Shown here: positions 1-7,071 of the stretch, in pieces | How the letters are laid out: each line of letters starts with the position of its first letter | How positions within the stretch are numbered: position 1 is the first letter of the stretch | Origin: JAUWKC01 sp035529895 | GTDB taxonomy: Bacteria > Planctomycetota > Phycisphaerae > Sedimentisphaerales > Anaerobacaceae | Direction of reading: 5' to 3' | NCBI GenBank assembly: GCA_035529895.1 | Contig: DATKVV010000095.1 | Coordinates: 1-17,442 of the forward strand | Length of the DNA: 17,442 bases | Program-made: the position numbers and the translations under genes | Notes under the pieces: generated by a model | Told to the model about the DNA's origin: nothing | Database searches by the model: none | What the model saw: the letters and a program-made list of their open reading frames with translations, nothing else

Positions 1-306
1 GCCCTCGAAGATGTCAACAGGGTCTATATCGGCTTCGGCCAAAGGGGCAATAATACGGCCGCAGGCGGTTTAGGGACAGTATATTTCGACGATATCCGTC
101 TATGCCTGCCCCGATGTATTCAGCCGGGACCTCGGGGCGATTTGACGGACGATTGTGTCGTTGGCTTCGCGGACCTCGATATTGTGGCGTGCTACTGGCT
201 CGGCGAAGGTGAGCTCAAGGCGGACCTGCACCCGGACGGAAGAATCGACTTCAAAGACTATGCGGTCCTTGCCGATAGCTGGCTTCAGGATGGCCGCTGG
301 CCGTAA
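1..306 (+). CDS. C-terminal part of a secreted dockerin-bearing protein (5' end outside window)
   Basis: Frame 1 is open from the first base to TAA at 304-306, giving 101 residues. The first part carries the strand VYIGFGQRGN and then GTVYFDDIRLCLPRC, which in planctomycete secreted proteins is the closing end of a jelly-roll or LamG-like beta-sandwich carbohydrate-binding domain. Two degenerate dockerin-type repeats follow: one around DDCVVGFADLDIVACYWL and one around HPDGRIDFKDYAVLADSWL. Each has the Asp-rich loop, the F-x-DL/DY helix and the terminal W-L pair. The catalytic or binding part lies upstream of the window, so its function is unknown. The dockerin pair is of the same style as the one ending the large beta-helix protein at 10710-14387. 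Dockerin-like tails of this kind are very common in Phycisphaerae and need not imply a cellulosome. Confidence 0.8.
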   Translation, partial: ALEDVNRVYIGFGQRGNNTAAGGLGTVYFDDIRLCLPRCIQPGPRGDLTDDCVVGFADLDIVACYWLGEGELKADLHPDGRIDFKDYAVLADSWLQDGRWP

Positions 307-450
307 GGGGCTTGGCCTGAAGGTTATTGGTCTCATTGTTGATTTGTGGCCTATGCAGCTCCTGCGAGGGTTGGGGCGGTCCAATTATGCTGCCATGCGT
401 CTGATTCACCTTGCAAGAAATGCAAGCTCATTCCTTAATCCTGCCCCCTG

Positions 451-462
451 ATTGAATTCAAT
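451..462. repeat. 12-bp perfect palindrome in the leader region of the sigma-factor operon
   Basis: ATTGAATTCAAT is a perfect inverted repeat without a spacer. It lies in the 253-bp gap between the dockerin gene and the sigma factor, about 54 bases upstream of the ECF-type -35 element. A TTGACC hexamer overlaps its right edge at 462-467 with an AT-rich stretch about 18 bases further on, so it could be an operator over a weak vegetative promoter. It could also be chance. The rest of 307-515 shows no other gene or clear structure. Confidence 0.25.
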
Positions 463-515
463 TGACCAAAAACCGGCGATCTGCGATTATATCCTGCGGT
501 TCGGGCCTGTTTTAT

Positions 516-543
516 GGAACTTTTCGGCCTGACAGAGGTCTAA
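516..543 (+). promoter_or_regulatory. ECF-type (sigma-E-like) promoter of the sigma/anti-sigma operon
   Basis: GGAACTT at 516-522 and GTCTAA at 538-543 are separated by 15 bases, matching the classical ECF/sigma-E promoter (GGAACTT, 15-16 bp, GTCTAA-like). ECF sigma genes usually drive their own transcription, and this element sits directly upstream of one. The inferred start near 550 leaves a leader of only about 10 bases before the GTG at 560. The ribosome site there is weak (AAAGA at 548-552). The match is seen in the sequence; autoregulation is inferred. Confidence 0.65.
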
Positions 544-559
544 TTGTAAAGAAAAAGAC

Positions 560-1165
560 GTGGCAGAAGCAGCCAAAACCAACGTTGACGATGCTGTGCT
601 GGTCGAGCAGTGCCGGCGAGGCGATTCCGGGGCGATGGAGCGCCTGATACTCAAGTACCAGAACCGCATCTACAGCGTGATATTGAAAATGTGTGCCAAT
701 CCCGACGATGCCGCGGAACTTACGCAGGAAACGTTTGTCAAAATAATAGAGAACATAGACAGGTTCGGTGGCAGAAGCGGCTTTTATACCTGGGCCTTCA
801 GAATTGCTGTCAATCTGACCCTGAACCATTGCCAGAGGAGCGTAAGGGCGGGGCATTGGTCGCTGGATGCCGAGGATGATGAGCACAACCGGCAGGCAAA
901 GTCGCAGTTAAAGGAGTTTCTTAGTGATGACAGCTCGCCGGACCCGGCGGCGGTGGCCCAGAGCAAAGAGCTGTGCGGAATAGTGGCGAAGGCATTAATG
1001 AAGCTGGACGATTCGCAGCGAGCGGTGGTCATCCTGAGAGATGTTGAGGGTATGAATTATGCCGAGATTGCCAACGTGCTGAACGCGGAGCTGGGGACAG
1101 TTAAGAGCCGATTGAGCAGGGCCAGAAGCAACCTGAAACAAATCCTGGAGACGATGTTGGAATGA
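560..1165 (+). CDS. RNA polymerase ECF-subfamily sigma factor (sigma-70 region 2 and 4)
   Basis: This 201-residue protein directs RNA polymerase to a stress or envelope regulon. Region 2 spans about residues 11-95 and includes the core-binding stretch DDAAELTQETFVKI (49-62) and the -10-reading helix with FYTWAFRIAVNLTLNH. A charged, low-complexity linker follows (about 100-135). Region 4 spans about 140-198, with the helix-turn-helix MNYAEIANVLNAELGTVKSRLSRAR, which reads the -35 element. There is no region 1 or 3, as expected for the ECF (group 4) class, and the length is normal. The start is GTG at 560; an in-frame TGA at 530-532 blocks any longer version. The stop overlaps the next start as ATGA, so it is coupled to the anti-sigma gene. 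The consensus ECF promoter at 516-543 suggests self-activation. Its ECF subgroup cannot be named from sequence alone. Confidence 0.93.
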   Translation: MAEAAKTNVDDAVLVEQCRRGDSGAMERLILKYQNRIYSVILKMCANPDDAAELTQETFVKIIENIDRFGGRSGFYTWAFRIAVNLTLNHCQRSVRAGHWSLDAEDDEHNRQAKSQLKEFLSDDSSPDPAAVAQSKELCGIVAKALMKLDDSQRAVVILRDVEGMNYAEIANVLNAELGTVKSRLSRARSNLKQILETMLE

Positions 1166-2151
1166 AACAAGAAAATCGGAATATCGAAGAATTGCTCAAT
1201 GGTTACATTGACGATGAGCTTACGGACAGACATCGAGCCGAGGTCGAACGGATGATATCAACTGATTCTCAGATTGCCCGGCGGCTGCGGCAACTGCACA
1301 AGTGCAAAATGCTGGTCGGCGCGCTGCCTCATGCCGAGGCTCCCACTGAGACGTTGGAGCTGGTGAAAGCCTCGCTGCAGAGGCAGGTGCTGGTGGGCAG
1401 GCAGCGGTCGCCGCTTGACGAACGGCAAGGGGCCAGGCATTTGCTCCTGAGGAGGGTTGTGAGTGTCGCGGCTATGATTGGACTGGTAGCAGTTTTAGGG
1501 GCGGTGGTTTACACGATTTTGGCCCCTCCGACCGGCACGGAGATGACCACGATGGTTCAGGGACCGTCCGAGGGGCAAGAAGATGTGGCGAAAGTTGATG
1601 CCCCAGGCAAAGCTATACCGGCTTTTTACGGCAGGCTCCAATTGAAGACCGCCAGCCTGGTTGCAGTTGACGCGAAAATCAACAGGGCGATTGAGAACAG
1701 TGGTCTTGCAGGTTCGGTCGGTCTGGCGAGTGAGGCAAATAGAATTGTATATACCCTCACTTGCAGCCGGGAGAGTTTGCGTGCGCTGCTGACGGACCTG
1801 GAGGGCGTATGGAACAGATTTGATGCGGCATCGCTGTTTGTCGAGACGGACCGGTTCGGGGAACCGGTGGTTGTCGATGCAGTTACAGCCGGCCAGATTG
1901 GTGAGATTGTTAACAGCGAAAGTGCCGAGGCCCGTATCGGCGCGGCGAAGGATTTCGCTGTTTCGAACAAGATAGCGGGTCTTCTGCCGGGCAAGCAGGT
2001 GCTAACAGCCCTTGGTGACAGGATTGGCGATAGTATAACTATACCCAGGCCGGTTTTGACTGCGGCCGAAAAGCCGACCAAAAAGCCGCCTGCCAAGCCG
2101 GAAGATAAACAACAGGTGCATCTGACTATTGTGCTTACGGGCGGCAAATAA
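1162..2151 (+). CDS. Single-pass membrane anti-sigma-like regulator
   Basis: This 329-residue protein overlaps the sigma gene by four bases (ATGA), the usual arrangement for a cognate anti-sigma factor. Residues 1-60 form a short helical cytoplasmic domain with the LLNGYIDDEL-T..H..EVER pattern typical of zinc-finger-like anti-sigma N-termini. The His-x3-Cys-x2-Cys zinc motif is absent; the only Cys in this part is residue 48. One membrane helix lies at about 98-120 (VVSVAAMIGLVAVLGAVVYTIL). Residues 121-329 would be outside the membrane and are not a family I recognise. They carry an ordered region (about 155-290) with LKTASLVAVDAKINRAIE and a VWNRF...LFVETDRFG core, then a Lys/Pro-rich tail (PTKKPPAKPE). 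It probably holds the sigma factor at the membrane until an envelope signal is sensed. The sigma partnership is inferred from overlap and topology. Confidence 0.75.
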   Translation: MKQENRNIEELLNGYIDDELTDRHRAEVERMISTDSQIARRLRQLHKCKMLVGALPHAEAPTETLELVKASLQRQVLVGRQRSPLDERQGARHLLLRRVVSVAAMIGLVAVLGAVVYTILAPPTGTEMTTMVQGPSEGQEDVAKVDAPGKAIPAFYGRLQLKTASLVAVDAKINRAIENSGLAGSVGLASEANRIVYTLTCSRESLRALLTDLEGVWNRFDAASLFVETDRFGEPVVVDAVTAGQIGEIVNSESAEARIGAAKDFAVSNKIAGLLPGKQVLTALGDRIGDSITIPRPVLTAAEKPTKKPPAKPEDKQQVHLTIVLTGGK

Positions 2152-2202
2152 CGGATTGCCGATTTCGCACTCGCCGCACGCCCGTTGCGAGAGAACAAGG
2201 GA

Positions 2203-2742
2203 ATGCTTGATATAAACAGATGCTGTCTGGTGATTGTTGATGTTCAGGGCAAGCTGGCGCAGTTGATGTACGACAGGCAGCGCTTTTTCAAAAACATCCA
2301 AATTCTTATCAAGTCTGCCAAAATCCTCAATATCCCGGTGATATGGTGTCAGCAGTGTCCGCAAGCTTTGGGCGAGACAGTGCCTGAGATTTCCGAGCTT
2401 CTGGCCGGCAGTGAGCCTGTGAATAAAGTGTGCTTCAGTTGCTGTGGCAAGGAACAGTTCAATATCAGGCTGGATACCATCGCTCGCCGGCAGGTTCTGC
2501 TGTGCGGAATTGAAGCCCACGTCTGCATTTATCTAACGGCGGTTGATTTGCTCCGGATGGGCTATGAAGTGAGCCTGATTGCCGATGCGGTTTCTTCAAG
2601 AACGCTTGAGAACAAACAAATCGCCATGAACCGCATGCAGGCAGAGGGCGTAAGCGTTAGCTCGACGGAAATGGCGTTGTTTGAACTCCTCCGCACCGCT
2701 GAACATCCCCAATTCAGGGAAATCGCCAAACTGGTGAAGTAA
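2203..2742 (+). CDS. Isochorismatase-family cysteine hydrolase
   Basis: The protein has 179 residues from ATG 2203, which has AAGGGA directly before it; a TTG at 2185 would add six residues but is less likely. The fold is the isochorismatase-like Rossmann hydrolase. The triad is visible: Asp13 in VIVDVQGKL, Lys75 in PVNKVCFSC, and nucleophile Cys108 in CGIEAHVCIY, followed by the family-typical TAVDLLRMGYEVSLIADAVSSR. The QCPQALGETVPEI stretch matches the EQYPKGLG-type segment of the ISOC1/2-like branch rather than true isochorismatases or nicotinamidases. The substrate is therefore unknown, probably a small amide or ester in the cytoplasm; there is no signal peptide. It follows the anti-sigma gene by 51 bases on the same strand and may be co-transcribed. 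It is convergent with the chaperone operon, and the 74-base gap at 2743-2816 has no good terminator. Confidence 0.88.
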   Translation: MLDINRCCLVIVDVQGKLAQLMYDRQRFFKNIQILIKSAKILNIPVIWCQQCPQALGETVPEISELLAGSEPVNKVCFSCCGKEQFNIRLDTIARRQVLLCGIEAHVCIYLTAVDLLRMGYEVSLIADAVSSRTLENKQIAMNRMQAEGVSVSSTEMALFELLRTAEHPQFREIAKLVK

Positions 2743-2816
2743 TTCTGCCACGTTATTGTCACTTCCGCCGGGGCGGCAACAGAAAAAGACTAAGCAAGTC
2801 GAAGTCGGCGCGGCAC

Positions 2817-3146
2817 TCAGGCTGATTTCTTTTTTTCTTTTGCCTCGGTCTTGCTTTCGGAGGCGGTTTTTGAGTCTTTGGATTTTTTGTCGGTTTTCCT
2901 CTCACCGGCGGCGGCGGTGTCGGGAGTGCCTTTCTCGCTCTTTTCTCCGCTTTTGTAACTTTCGCTCCTGTAATCGGTTTGGTAAAAGCCGGACCCCTTG
3001 AAAATTACGCCCGAGCCGATGCCGATCAGACGCTTCAGGGTTGCCTTGCGGCATTTGGGGCACTTGCGCAGGGCCCTGGCGGTTATAGGCTGAAACTGCT
3101 CAAACTCGTATCCGCAATCTCCGCAGACGTATTCATAGGTCGGCAT
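2817..3146 (-). CDS. FmdB-family zinc-ribbon protein
   Basis: This small protein (109 residues) begins MPTYEYVCGDCG, the hallmark of the FmdB/CxxC_CxxC regulatory-protein family. Cys8/Cys11 and Cys29/Cys32 form the predicted zinc ribbon. GSGVIFKGSGFYQTDYR (45-61) is the conserved family tail, and the remaining 45 or so residues are a very Lys/Ser/Glu-rich disordered extension. The start at 3146 is preferred because GGAG lies eight bases upstream; a GTG at 3155 would add three residues. It follows grpE by five bases and is the last gene of the chaperone block. The family is poorly understood. It was named from a putative regulator of formamidase/amidase genes, but in most genomes it sits near unrelated or translation/chaperone genes. 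The zinc ribbon suggests nucleic-acid or protein binding. Confidence 0.88.
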   Translation of the reverse strand: MPTYEYVCGDCGYEFEQFQPITARALRKCPKCRKATLKRLIGIGSGVIFKGSGFYQTDYRSESYKSGEKSEKGTPDTAAAGERKTDKKSKDSKTASESKTEAKEKKKSA

Positions 3147-3151
3147 GGCTG

Positions 3152-3832
3152 TCACTCCGTATCTTTCGTTTCGAATTCGTCAACCGCCTTTTGGGCCGAA
3201 TCTGTCTGATTCTCCCCCGGTTTTTGCTCGATGCCCTCGGGCTGCGGGACCGCCTGTTCCAACGGCGGTTTGTTCACCACCACTCTGCTTGGCCGAATGA
3301 CGCGGCCGTTCAGTCCGTATCCTTTCTGAAATTCTTCGAGTACGATGTTTTCTTCCCTGTCGGGCTTGGTCTGCTGCATCATCGCCTCATGAAGGGCTGG
3401 GTTGAACTTCTCACCCAGCGCCTTGATTTGCTCCACGCCGTGCGACTTGAGAATATCCAGCATCTGGTCGTAGATAATCCGTATGCCCTTGATGAGGACA
3501 TCGGCGTTTTCGGCCGAGTGCGCGTTCTTGAGCGTGTGCTCGAAATTATCCAGCACCGGCAGCAGCGTCCTTATTATCTTTTCCTTCTCGTAGGCAACCG
3601 TGTCGCCGATTTGTTTGGCGACACGTTTTTGGAAATTTGCATAATCGGCGCTGACACGCTGCAGCTTCCCGAAAATCTCATCTTTTTCTGTCTGCAGTTT
3701 CTCTAACTGTCGGCCAAGTTCCTCCAACTGGTCCTTTGTCGCCTGGAGTTGCTCTTTTTGAGCCTCGGGTTGCTCTTTTTGGGCCTCGGTCTGCTCCTGG
3801 TCTTTCGGTTTCTCTTTACTTTTGTGTTTCAT
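3152..3832 (-). CDS. grpE: GrpE, nucleotide-exchange factor of DnaK
   Basis: This 226-residue co-chaperone opens the DnaK nucleotide pocket to release ADP in the cytoplasm. Residues 10-60 are a long Gln/Glu/Lys coiled coil, with a small internal repeat (EAQKEQ twice, then ATKDQ), that forms the dimer stalk. The family core runs from about 55 to 188: YANFQKRVAKQ, the LLPVLDNFEHTL helix (90-101) and the C-terminal wing signature GYGLNGRVIRPSRVVV (171-186), which contacts DnaK. A disordered Gln/Glu/Pro tail of about 38 residues follows. The start ATG at 3832 overlaps the dnaJ stop as ATGA, so translation is coupled; grpE lies downstream of dnaJ here. No dnaK is present in the window, so its partner must be elsewhere. 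Length and motifs are normal. Confidence 0.95.
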   Translation of the reverse strand: MKHKSKEKPKDQEQTEAQKEQPEAQKEQLQATKDQLEELGRQLEKLQTEKDEIFGKLQRVSADYANFQKRVAKQIGDTVAYEKEKIIRTLLPVLDNFEHTLKNAHSAENADVLIKGIRIIYDQMLDILKSHGVEQIKALGEKFNPALHEAMMQQTKPDREENIVLEEFQKGYGLNGRVIRPSRVVVNKPPLEQAVPQPEGIEQKPGENQTDSAQKAVDEFETKDTE

Positions 3833-4971
3833 CGGTTGTTAGCAAAATACTTTTTAAGTTTCTCGAAGAAGCTCGTCGAGCGGGGAGAAACGGTCCTGTT
3901 TTCGGTTTTAGCGAATTCTCTTAAGAGTTCCTGCTGTTTCTCGTTTAGCTTCGCCGGAGTTTCGACAGTGACCTGGACAAGCACGTCGCCGGTTCGGCCG
4001 GTTCGCATGTCCGGCAGGCCCTGCCCTCTTATTCTGAAGATGCTTCCGTACTGCGTCCCGGCCGGGATTTTCAGGCCTCTGGGGCCGTTCAGGCTCGGCA
4101 CCTCAATCGTTGCCCCCAGCGCCGCCTGCGTGAAACTTATGGGGACAATGGCAACAAGATCATTGCCCTCACGCTGCAGGAATTCGTGAGGCTTTATTCG
4201 GATGTAACAATACAGGTCTCCTCTTGGTCCGGCGTTGTGACCGGGCTCACCTTCTCCGGCGATTCTTATGCCCTGTCCTTCGTGTACGCCTGCCGGGATT
4301 CTGACATTGACAATTCTCTTTTTGGGTACTCTGCCGGTGCCTTTGCAGTTCTTGCACGGGTTGGTAATGACTTGACCTTCGCCTCTGCACTGCGGACACG
4401 TCGAGACCATCTGGAAGAAGCCTCCGCCTTTGACGACCTGTCCGCTGCCGCCGCAGGTCGGGCATCGCCCGGCCGAAGTTCCTTTGGCCGAGCCGCTGCC
4501 TGTGCATTGCGGGCAAACGTCCTGGCGGGTGAACTCGATGGTTTTTTCGGCGCCCCTGGCCACATCGTCAAGCGCCAGGTCAACGGATGTTTCCAGGTCA
4601 TAGCCGCGCGAAGGCCCCGTTCTCTTTGTTCTTCGCCGCCCTCCCATGCCGAACAGGTCCCCCAGGTCGCCGAATCCGAAGATGTCCTCAAAGATGCTGC
4701 CGATATCCTGCCAGTTCATATGCGCGTAGTCACGCATGCCCATTCCACGAAGACCCTCGTGCCCGAACTGGTCGTACCGCTGGCGTTTCTCCGGGTCGCT
4801 TAAAACCTCATAAGCCTCGGCGCACTCTTTGAATTTGGTCTCGGCTTCCTTGTTGTCCGGGTTCTTGTCGGGGTGGTATTTTATTGCCATCCGCCGATAC
4901 GCGCGCTTAATCTCGTCCGCGGAGGCGTTTTTGCTCACCCCCAGAACTTCGTAATAATCGCGTTTGGCCAT
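3829..4971 (-). CDS. dnaJ: DnaJ, type I Hsp40 co-chaperone
   Basis: This 380-residue protein stimulates DnaK ATPase and delivers unfolded clients. The J-domain is residues 1-70, with HPD at 33-35. A Gly/Phe-rich linker runs about 73-118, including DIFGFGDLGDLFGMGG. Four CxxCxGxG zinc repeats lie at Cys153/156, 170/173, 192/195 and 206/209. Two beta-barrel client-binding domains (about 215-340) and a dimerisation tail follow. All features of a full-length class A DnaJ are present. The start is well placed at the J-domain motif MAKRDYYEVLGV, although the best purine-rich site upstream (CAGGAT) is far off, so initiation may depend on coupling. It lies 75 bases after groEL-1 and overlaps grpE by four bases. 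A complete DnaJ beside GrpE without DnaK is a split DnaK-system arrangement. Confidence 0.96.
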   Translation of the reverse strand: MAKRDYYEVLGVSKNASADEIKRAYRRMAIKYHPDKNPDNKEAETKFKECAEAYEVLSDPEKRQRYDQFGHEGLRGMGMRDYAHMNWQDIGSIFEDIFGFGDLGDLFGMGGRRRTKRTGPSRGYDLETSVDLALDDVARGAEKTIEFTRQDVCPQCTGSGSAKGTSAGRCPTCGGSGQVVKGGGFFQMVSTCPQCRGEGQVITNPCKNCKGTGRVPKKRIVNVRIPAGVHEGQGIRIAGEGEPGHNAGPRGDLYCYIRIKPHEFLQREGNDLVAIVPISFTQAALGATIEVPSLNGPRGLKIPAGTQYGSIFRIRGQGLPDMRTGRTGDVLVQVTVETPAKLNEKQQELLREFAKTENRTVSPRSTSFFEKLKKYFANNR

Positions 4972-5046
4972 TGTATCGTATTGTATATGCTGTATCCTGC
5001 TTCAGGTCTGTTGTCTTATCGAGGCACAGCCGGCAACTTGGGAACC

Positions 5047-6675
5047 TTATCTTACCGCGCCCGGTATCGGTTCCTTGTCCTTGTCCTCATCCTTTAAGTC
5101 GGTTACCAGCACGTTGGTGGTTAACATTAATCCTGCAACGGAGGCGGCATTCTGCAGGGCCGTTCTGGCCACCTTTGCCGGGTCGATGATTCCCGCCTTG
5201 AACATATCGACCAGCTTGCCGGTGTTGGCGTCGTAGCCAATGTTCTTATCTTTTTCCATCTTCTCCAGAAGCGTGGCCACAACCACGTCGCCCTGGTCGC
5301 CCGAGTTGTCCGCGATCTGACGCGTCGGCGACTTGAGAGCATTGCAGACGATGTCAAAGCCGATTTTCTCATCGCCCTTGGCCTTTGCTCTGCCTTTCTC
5401 CACTTCGCCGATTGCCTGCAGGAAGACAACGCCGCCGCCAATGACAATGCCTTCTTCGGTCGCAGCTCTCGTGGCGTGCAGAGCATTCTGCAGCAGGTCT
5501 TTGCGCTCCTTCATTTCCGTTTCGGTTGCTGCGCCCGCTTTTATGACTGCGACGCCGCCGGTCAGCTTTGCCAGCCGCTCCTGTAGTTTTTCACGGTCAT
5601 AGTCGCTGGTTGTCTTTTCAATCTGACCGCGGATTTGGTCGCAGCGAGCGTTTATCTCTTTCTTTGTGCCGGCCCCTTCAATGATTGTTGTCTTATCCTT
5701 GTCCACAACAATTTTCTTGGCCTGTCCGAGTTGTGAAAGTTCAATCTTTTCCAGCTTGATACCCAAATCCTCCGTGATAACCTGCCCGCCCGTTAACACC
5801 CTCATATCGGCTAACATCGCCTTTCTTCGGTCGCCGAAGCCGGGGGCCTTCACGGCGCAGACCTTCAAGACGCCCTGCAGGCGGTTGATGACAAGTGCCG
5901 CAAGTGCCTCGCCCTCGACATCTTCGGCAACCACCAACAGAGGCCTGCCGACCTGGGCGATTCTTTCGAGCAGCGGTATAAGCTCACGAACGTTGGATAT
6001 TTTCTTTTCATGAAGCAATATATATGCGTCTTCAAGGACCGCCTCGAGGGTCTCGGCGCTGGTCATAAAGTACGGGGAAATGTAGCCCTTATCGAACTGC
6101 ATTCCCTCAACGACGGTCAGTTCGGTTTCCATGGCTTTACCTTCTTCGATTTCAATGACGCCTTCTTTGCCGACCTTGTCCATTGCATCGGCCAGGATTT
6201 GCCCCACCCCGGCGTCATTGTTCGCACTGATGGTTGCGACTCTGGCAATGTCATCATGCCCTTTTACCGGGAGGCTGACGGACTTAATGAATCCGGTCGC
6301 CGCTTCCACGGCCTTGCCGATTCCCCGCTGGACGGCCACGGAATTCGCGCCCGCCATTACGTGCTTGAGCCCTTCGGTGTAAATTGCTTCGGCCAGAACG
6401 GTCGAAGTCGTGGTTCCGTCGCCGACAACATCGGATGTCTTGCTGGCAACCTGATTGACCATTTTTGCGCCCATGTTTTTGAACGGCTCGGGCAGCTCGA
6501 TTTCCTTGCTTACCGAAACGCCGTCCTTGGTTACCTTTGGTGAGCCCCAGCTCTTCTGCAGGATGACATTTTTGCCGGTCGGTCCGAGAGTGATTTTTAC
6601 GGCCGCAGCCAGCTTTGACAGCCCTTCCTTCAGATGTATCCTTGCTGTTTCATCGAACATTAATTGCTTTGCCAT
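5047..6675 (-). CDS. groEL: GroEL-1 chaperonin (Hsp60) with Asn at the catalytic Asp398 position and no Gly-Met tail
   Basis: This 542-residue Hsp60 subunit would form the folding chamber capped by the GroES encoded just upstream. Nucleotide-site motifs are present: LGPTGKNVIL near the N-terminus, TKDGVSV (Asp51 = E. coli Asp52) and GDGTTT (Asp86 = Asp87). The apical client/GroES face is conserved (GYISPYF; EDVEGEALAALV). Two features stand out. The segment that reads VEDALHATRAA in E. coli is LQNALHATRAA here, so residue 397 is Asn in place of Asp398, the acid needed for normal ATP hydrolysis. The C-terminus ends ...EPIPGAVR without the Gly-Gly-Met repeats that line the cavity. AGAGGT lies about nine bases before the ATG. 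It follows groES by 62 bases. It is probably a slow-cycling or specialised chaperonin; this is inference from the residue change. Confidence 0.96.
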   Translation of the reverse strand: MAKQLMFDETARIHLKEGLSKLAAAVKITLGPTGKNVILQKSWGSPKVTKDGVSVSKEIELPEPFKNMGAKMVNQVASKTSDVVGDGTTTSTVLAEAIYTEGLKHVMAGANSVAVQRGIGKAVEAATGFIKSVSLPVKGHDDIARVATISANNDAGVGQILADAMDKVGKEGVIEIEEGKAMETELTVVEGMQFDKGYISPYFMTSAETLEAVLEDAYILLHEKKISNVRELIPLLERIAQVGRPLLVVAEDVEGEALAALVINRLQGVLKVCAVKAPGFGDRRKAMLADMRVLTGGQVITEDLGIKLEKIELSQLGQAKKIVVDKDKTTIIEGAGTKKEINARCDQIRGQIEKTTSDYDREKLQERLAKLTGGVAVIKAGAATETEMKERKDLLQNALHATRAATEEGIVIGGGVVFLQAIGEVEKGRAKAKGDEKIGFDIVCNALKSPTRQIADNSGDQGDVVVATLLEKMEKDKNIGYDANTGKLVDMFKAGIIDPAKVARTALQNAASVAGLMLTTNVLVTDLKDEDKDKEPIPGAVR

Positions 6676-6737
6676 TTTCTGTTTACCTCTATAAAATCCT
6701 TCTACAAGTTAACTGACTTCTTTATCGGGTTCCCCGG

Positions 6738-7028
6738 CTACCTTTCGACCACTCCGAGGATGTCGCTTTCGCGCAGAATTACATATTTTTCACCGTCGAG
6801 CTCGATCTCGTTTCCCATGTATTTGCCGTAGATGACCTCATCATTTTTCTTTACCGACATCTCGCCGCGTTTACCGTCGTCGAGCAGCTTGCCCGGTCCG
6901 ACGGCAATGATTTTTCCGATTTGCGGTTTTTCCTTTGCCGTGTCGGGCAGATAGATGCCGCCGCTGGTTTTCTCCTCCGCCTCCGATTGTTTTATTACAA
7001 CTCTGTCATCCAAAGGTCTGAGTTTCAT
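6738..7028 (-). CDS. groES: GroES co-chaperonin (Hsp10)
   Basis: This 96-residue protein is the seven-fold lid of the GroEL chamber. It begins MKLRPLDDRVVIKQ, has the mobile GroEL-binding loop at about 15-33 (EAEEKTSGGIYLPDTAKEK, with the key hydrophobic Ile-Tyr-Leu) and the AVGPGK turn, and ends DILGVVE. Length and motifs are fully standard, with no sign of decay. AAGGAG is placed six bases before ATG 7028. It is followed by groEL-1, the usual groESL order, and preceded by the fucosidase gene by 43 bases. No CIRCE element (TTAGCACTC-N9-GAGTGCTAA) is visible in the 43-base gap, so this groES probably depends on read-through from upstream or on an unrecognised promoter inside the fucosidase gene. 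Confidence 0.96.
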   Translation of the reverse strand: MKLRPLDDRVVIKQSEAEEKTSGGIYLPDTAKEKPQIGKIIAVGPGKLLDDGKRGEMSVKKNDEVIYGKYMGNEIELDGEKYVILRESDILGVVER

Positions 7029-7071
7029 ATTTCACTCCTTCACACACACATCTTAACTTTCTCTCTGCTTT

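Noticed and set aside
2185..2202. TTG start for the isochorismatase-family protein
   Set aside because: ATG 2203 has a purine-rich site just before it and begins at the usual family N-terminus; the extra six residues look non-native.
2743..2816. Possible bidirectional terminator between the isochorismatase and fmdB genes (GCCG-GGG-CGGC at 2767-2777)
   Set aside because: The stem is only four base pairs with a three-base loop and no T-run follows on either strand, so it is too weak to call although a terminator is expected between convergent genes.
3147..3155. GTG start for the FmdB protein, overlapping the grpE stop
   Set aside because: The family begins at MPTYEY and the GGAG site is correctly spaced for ATG 3146.
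7029..7071. CIRCE heat-shock operator before groES
   Set aside because: No TTAGCACTC / GAGTGCTAA halves are found in this gap or before groEL-2.
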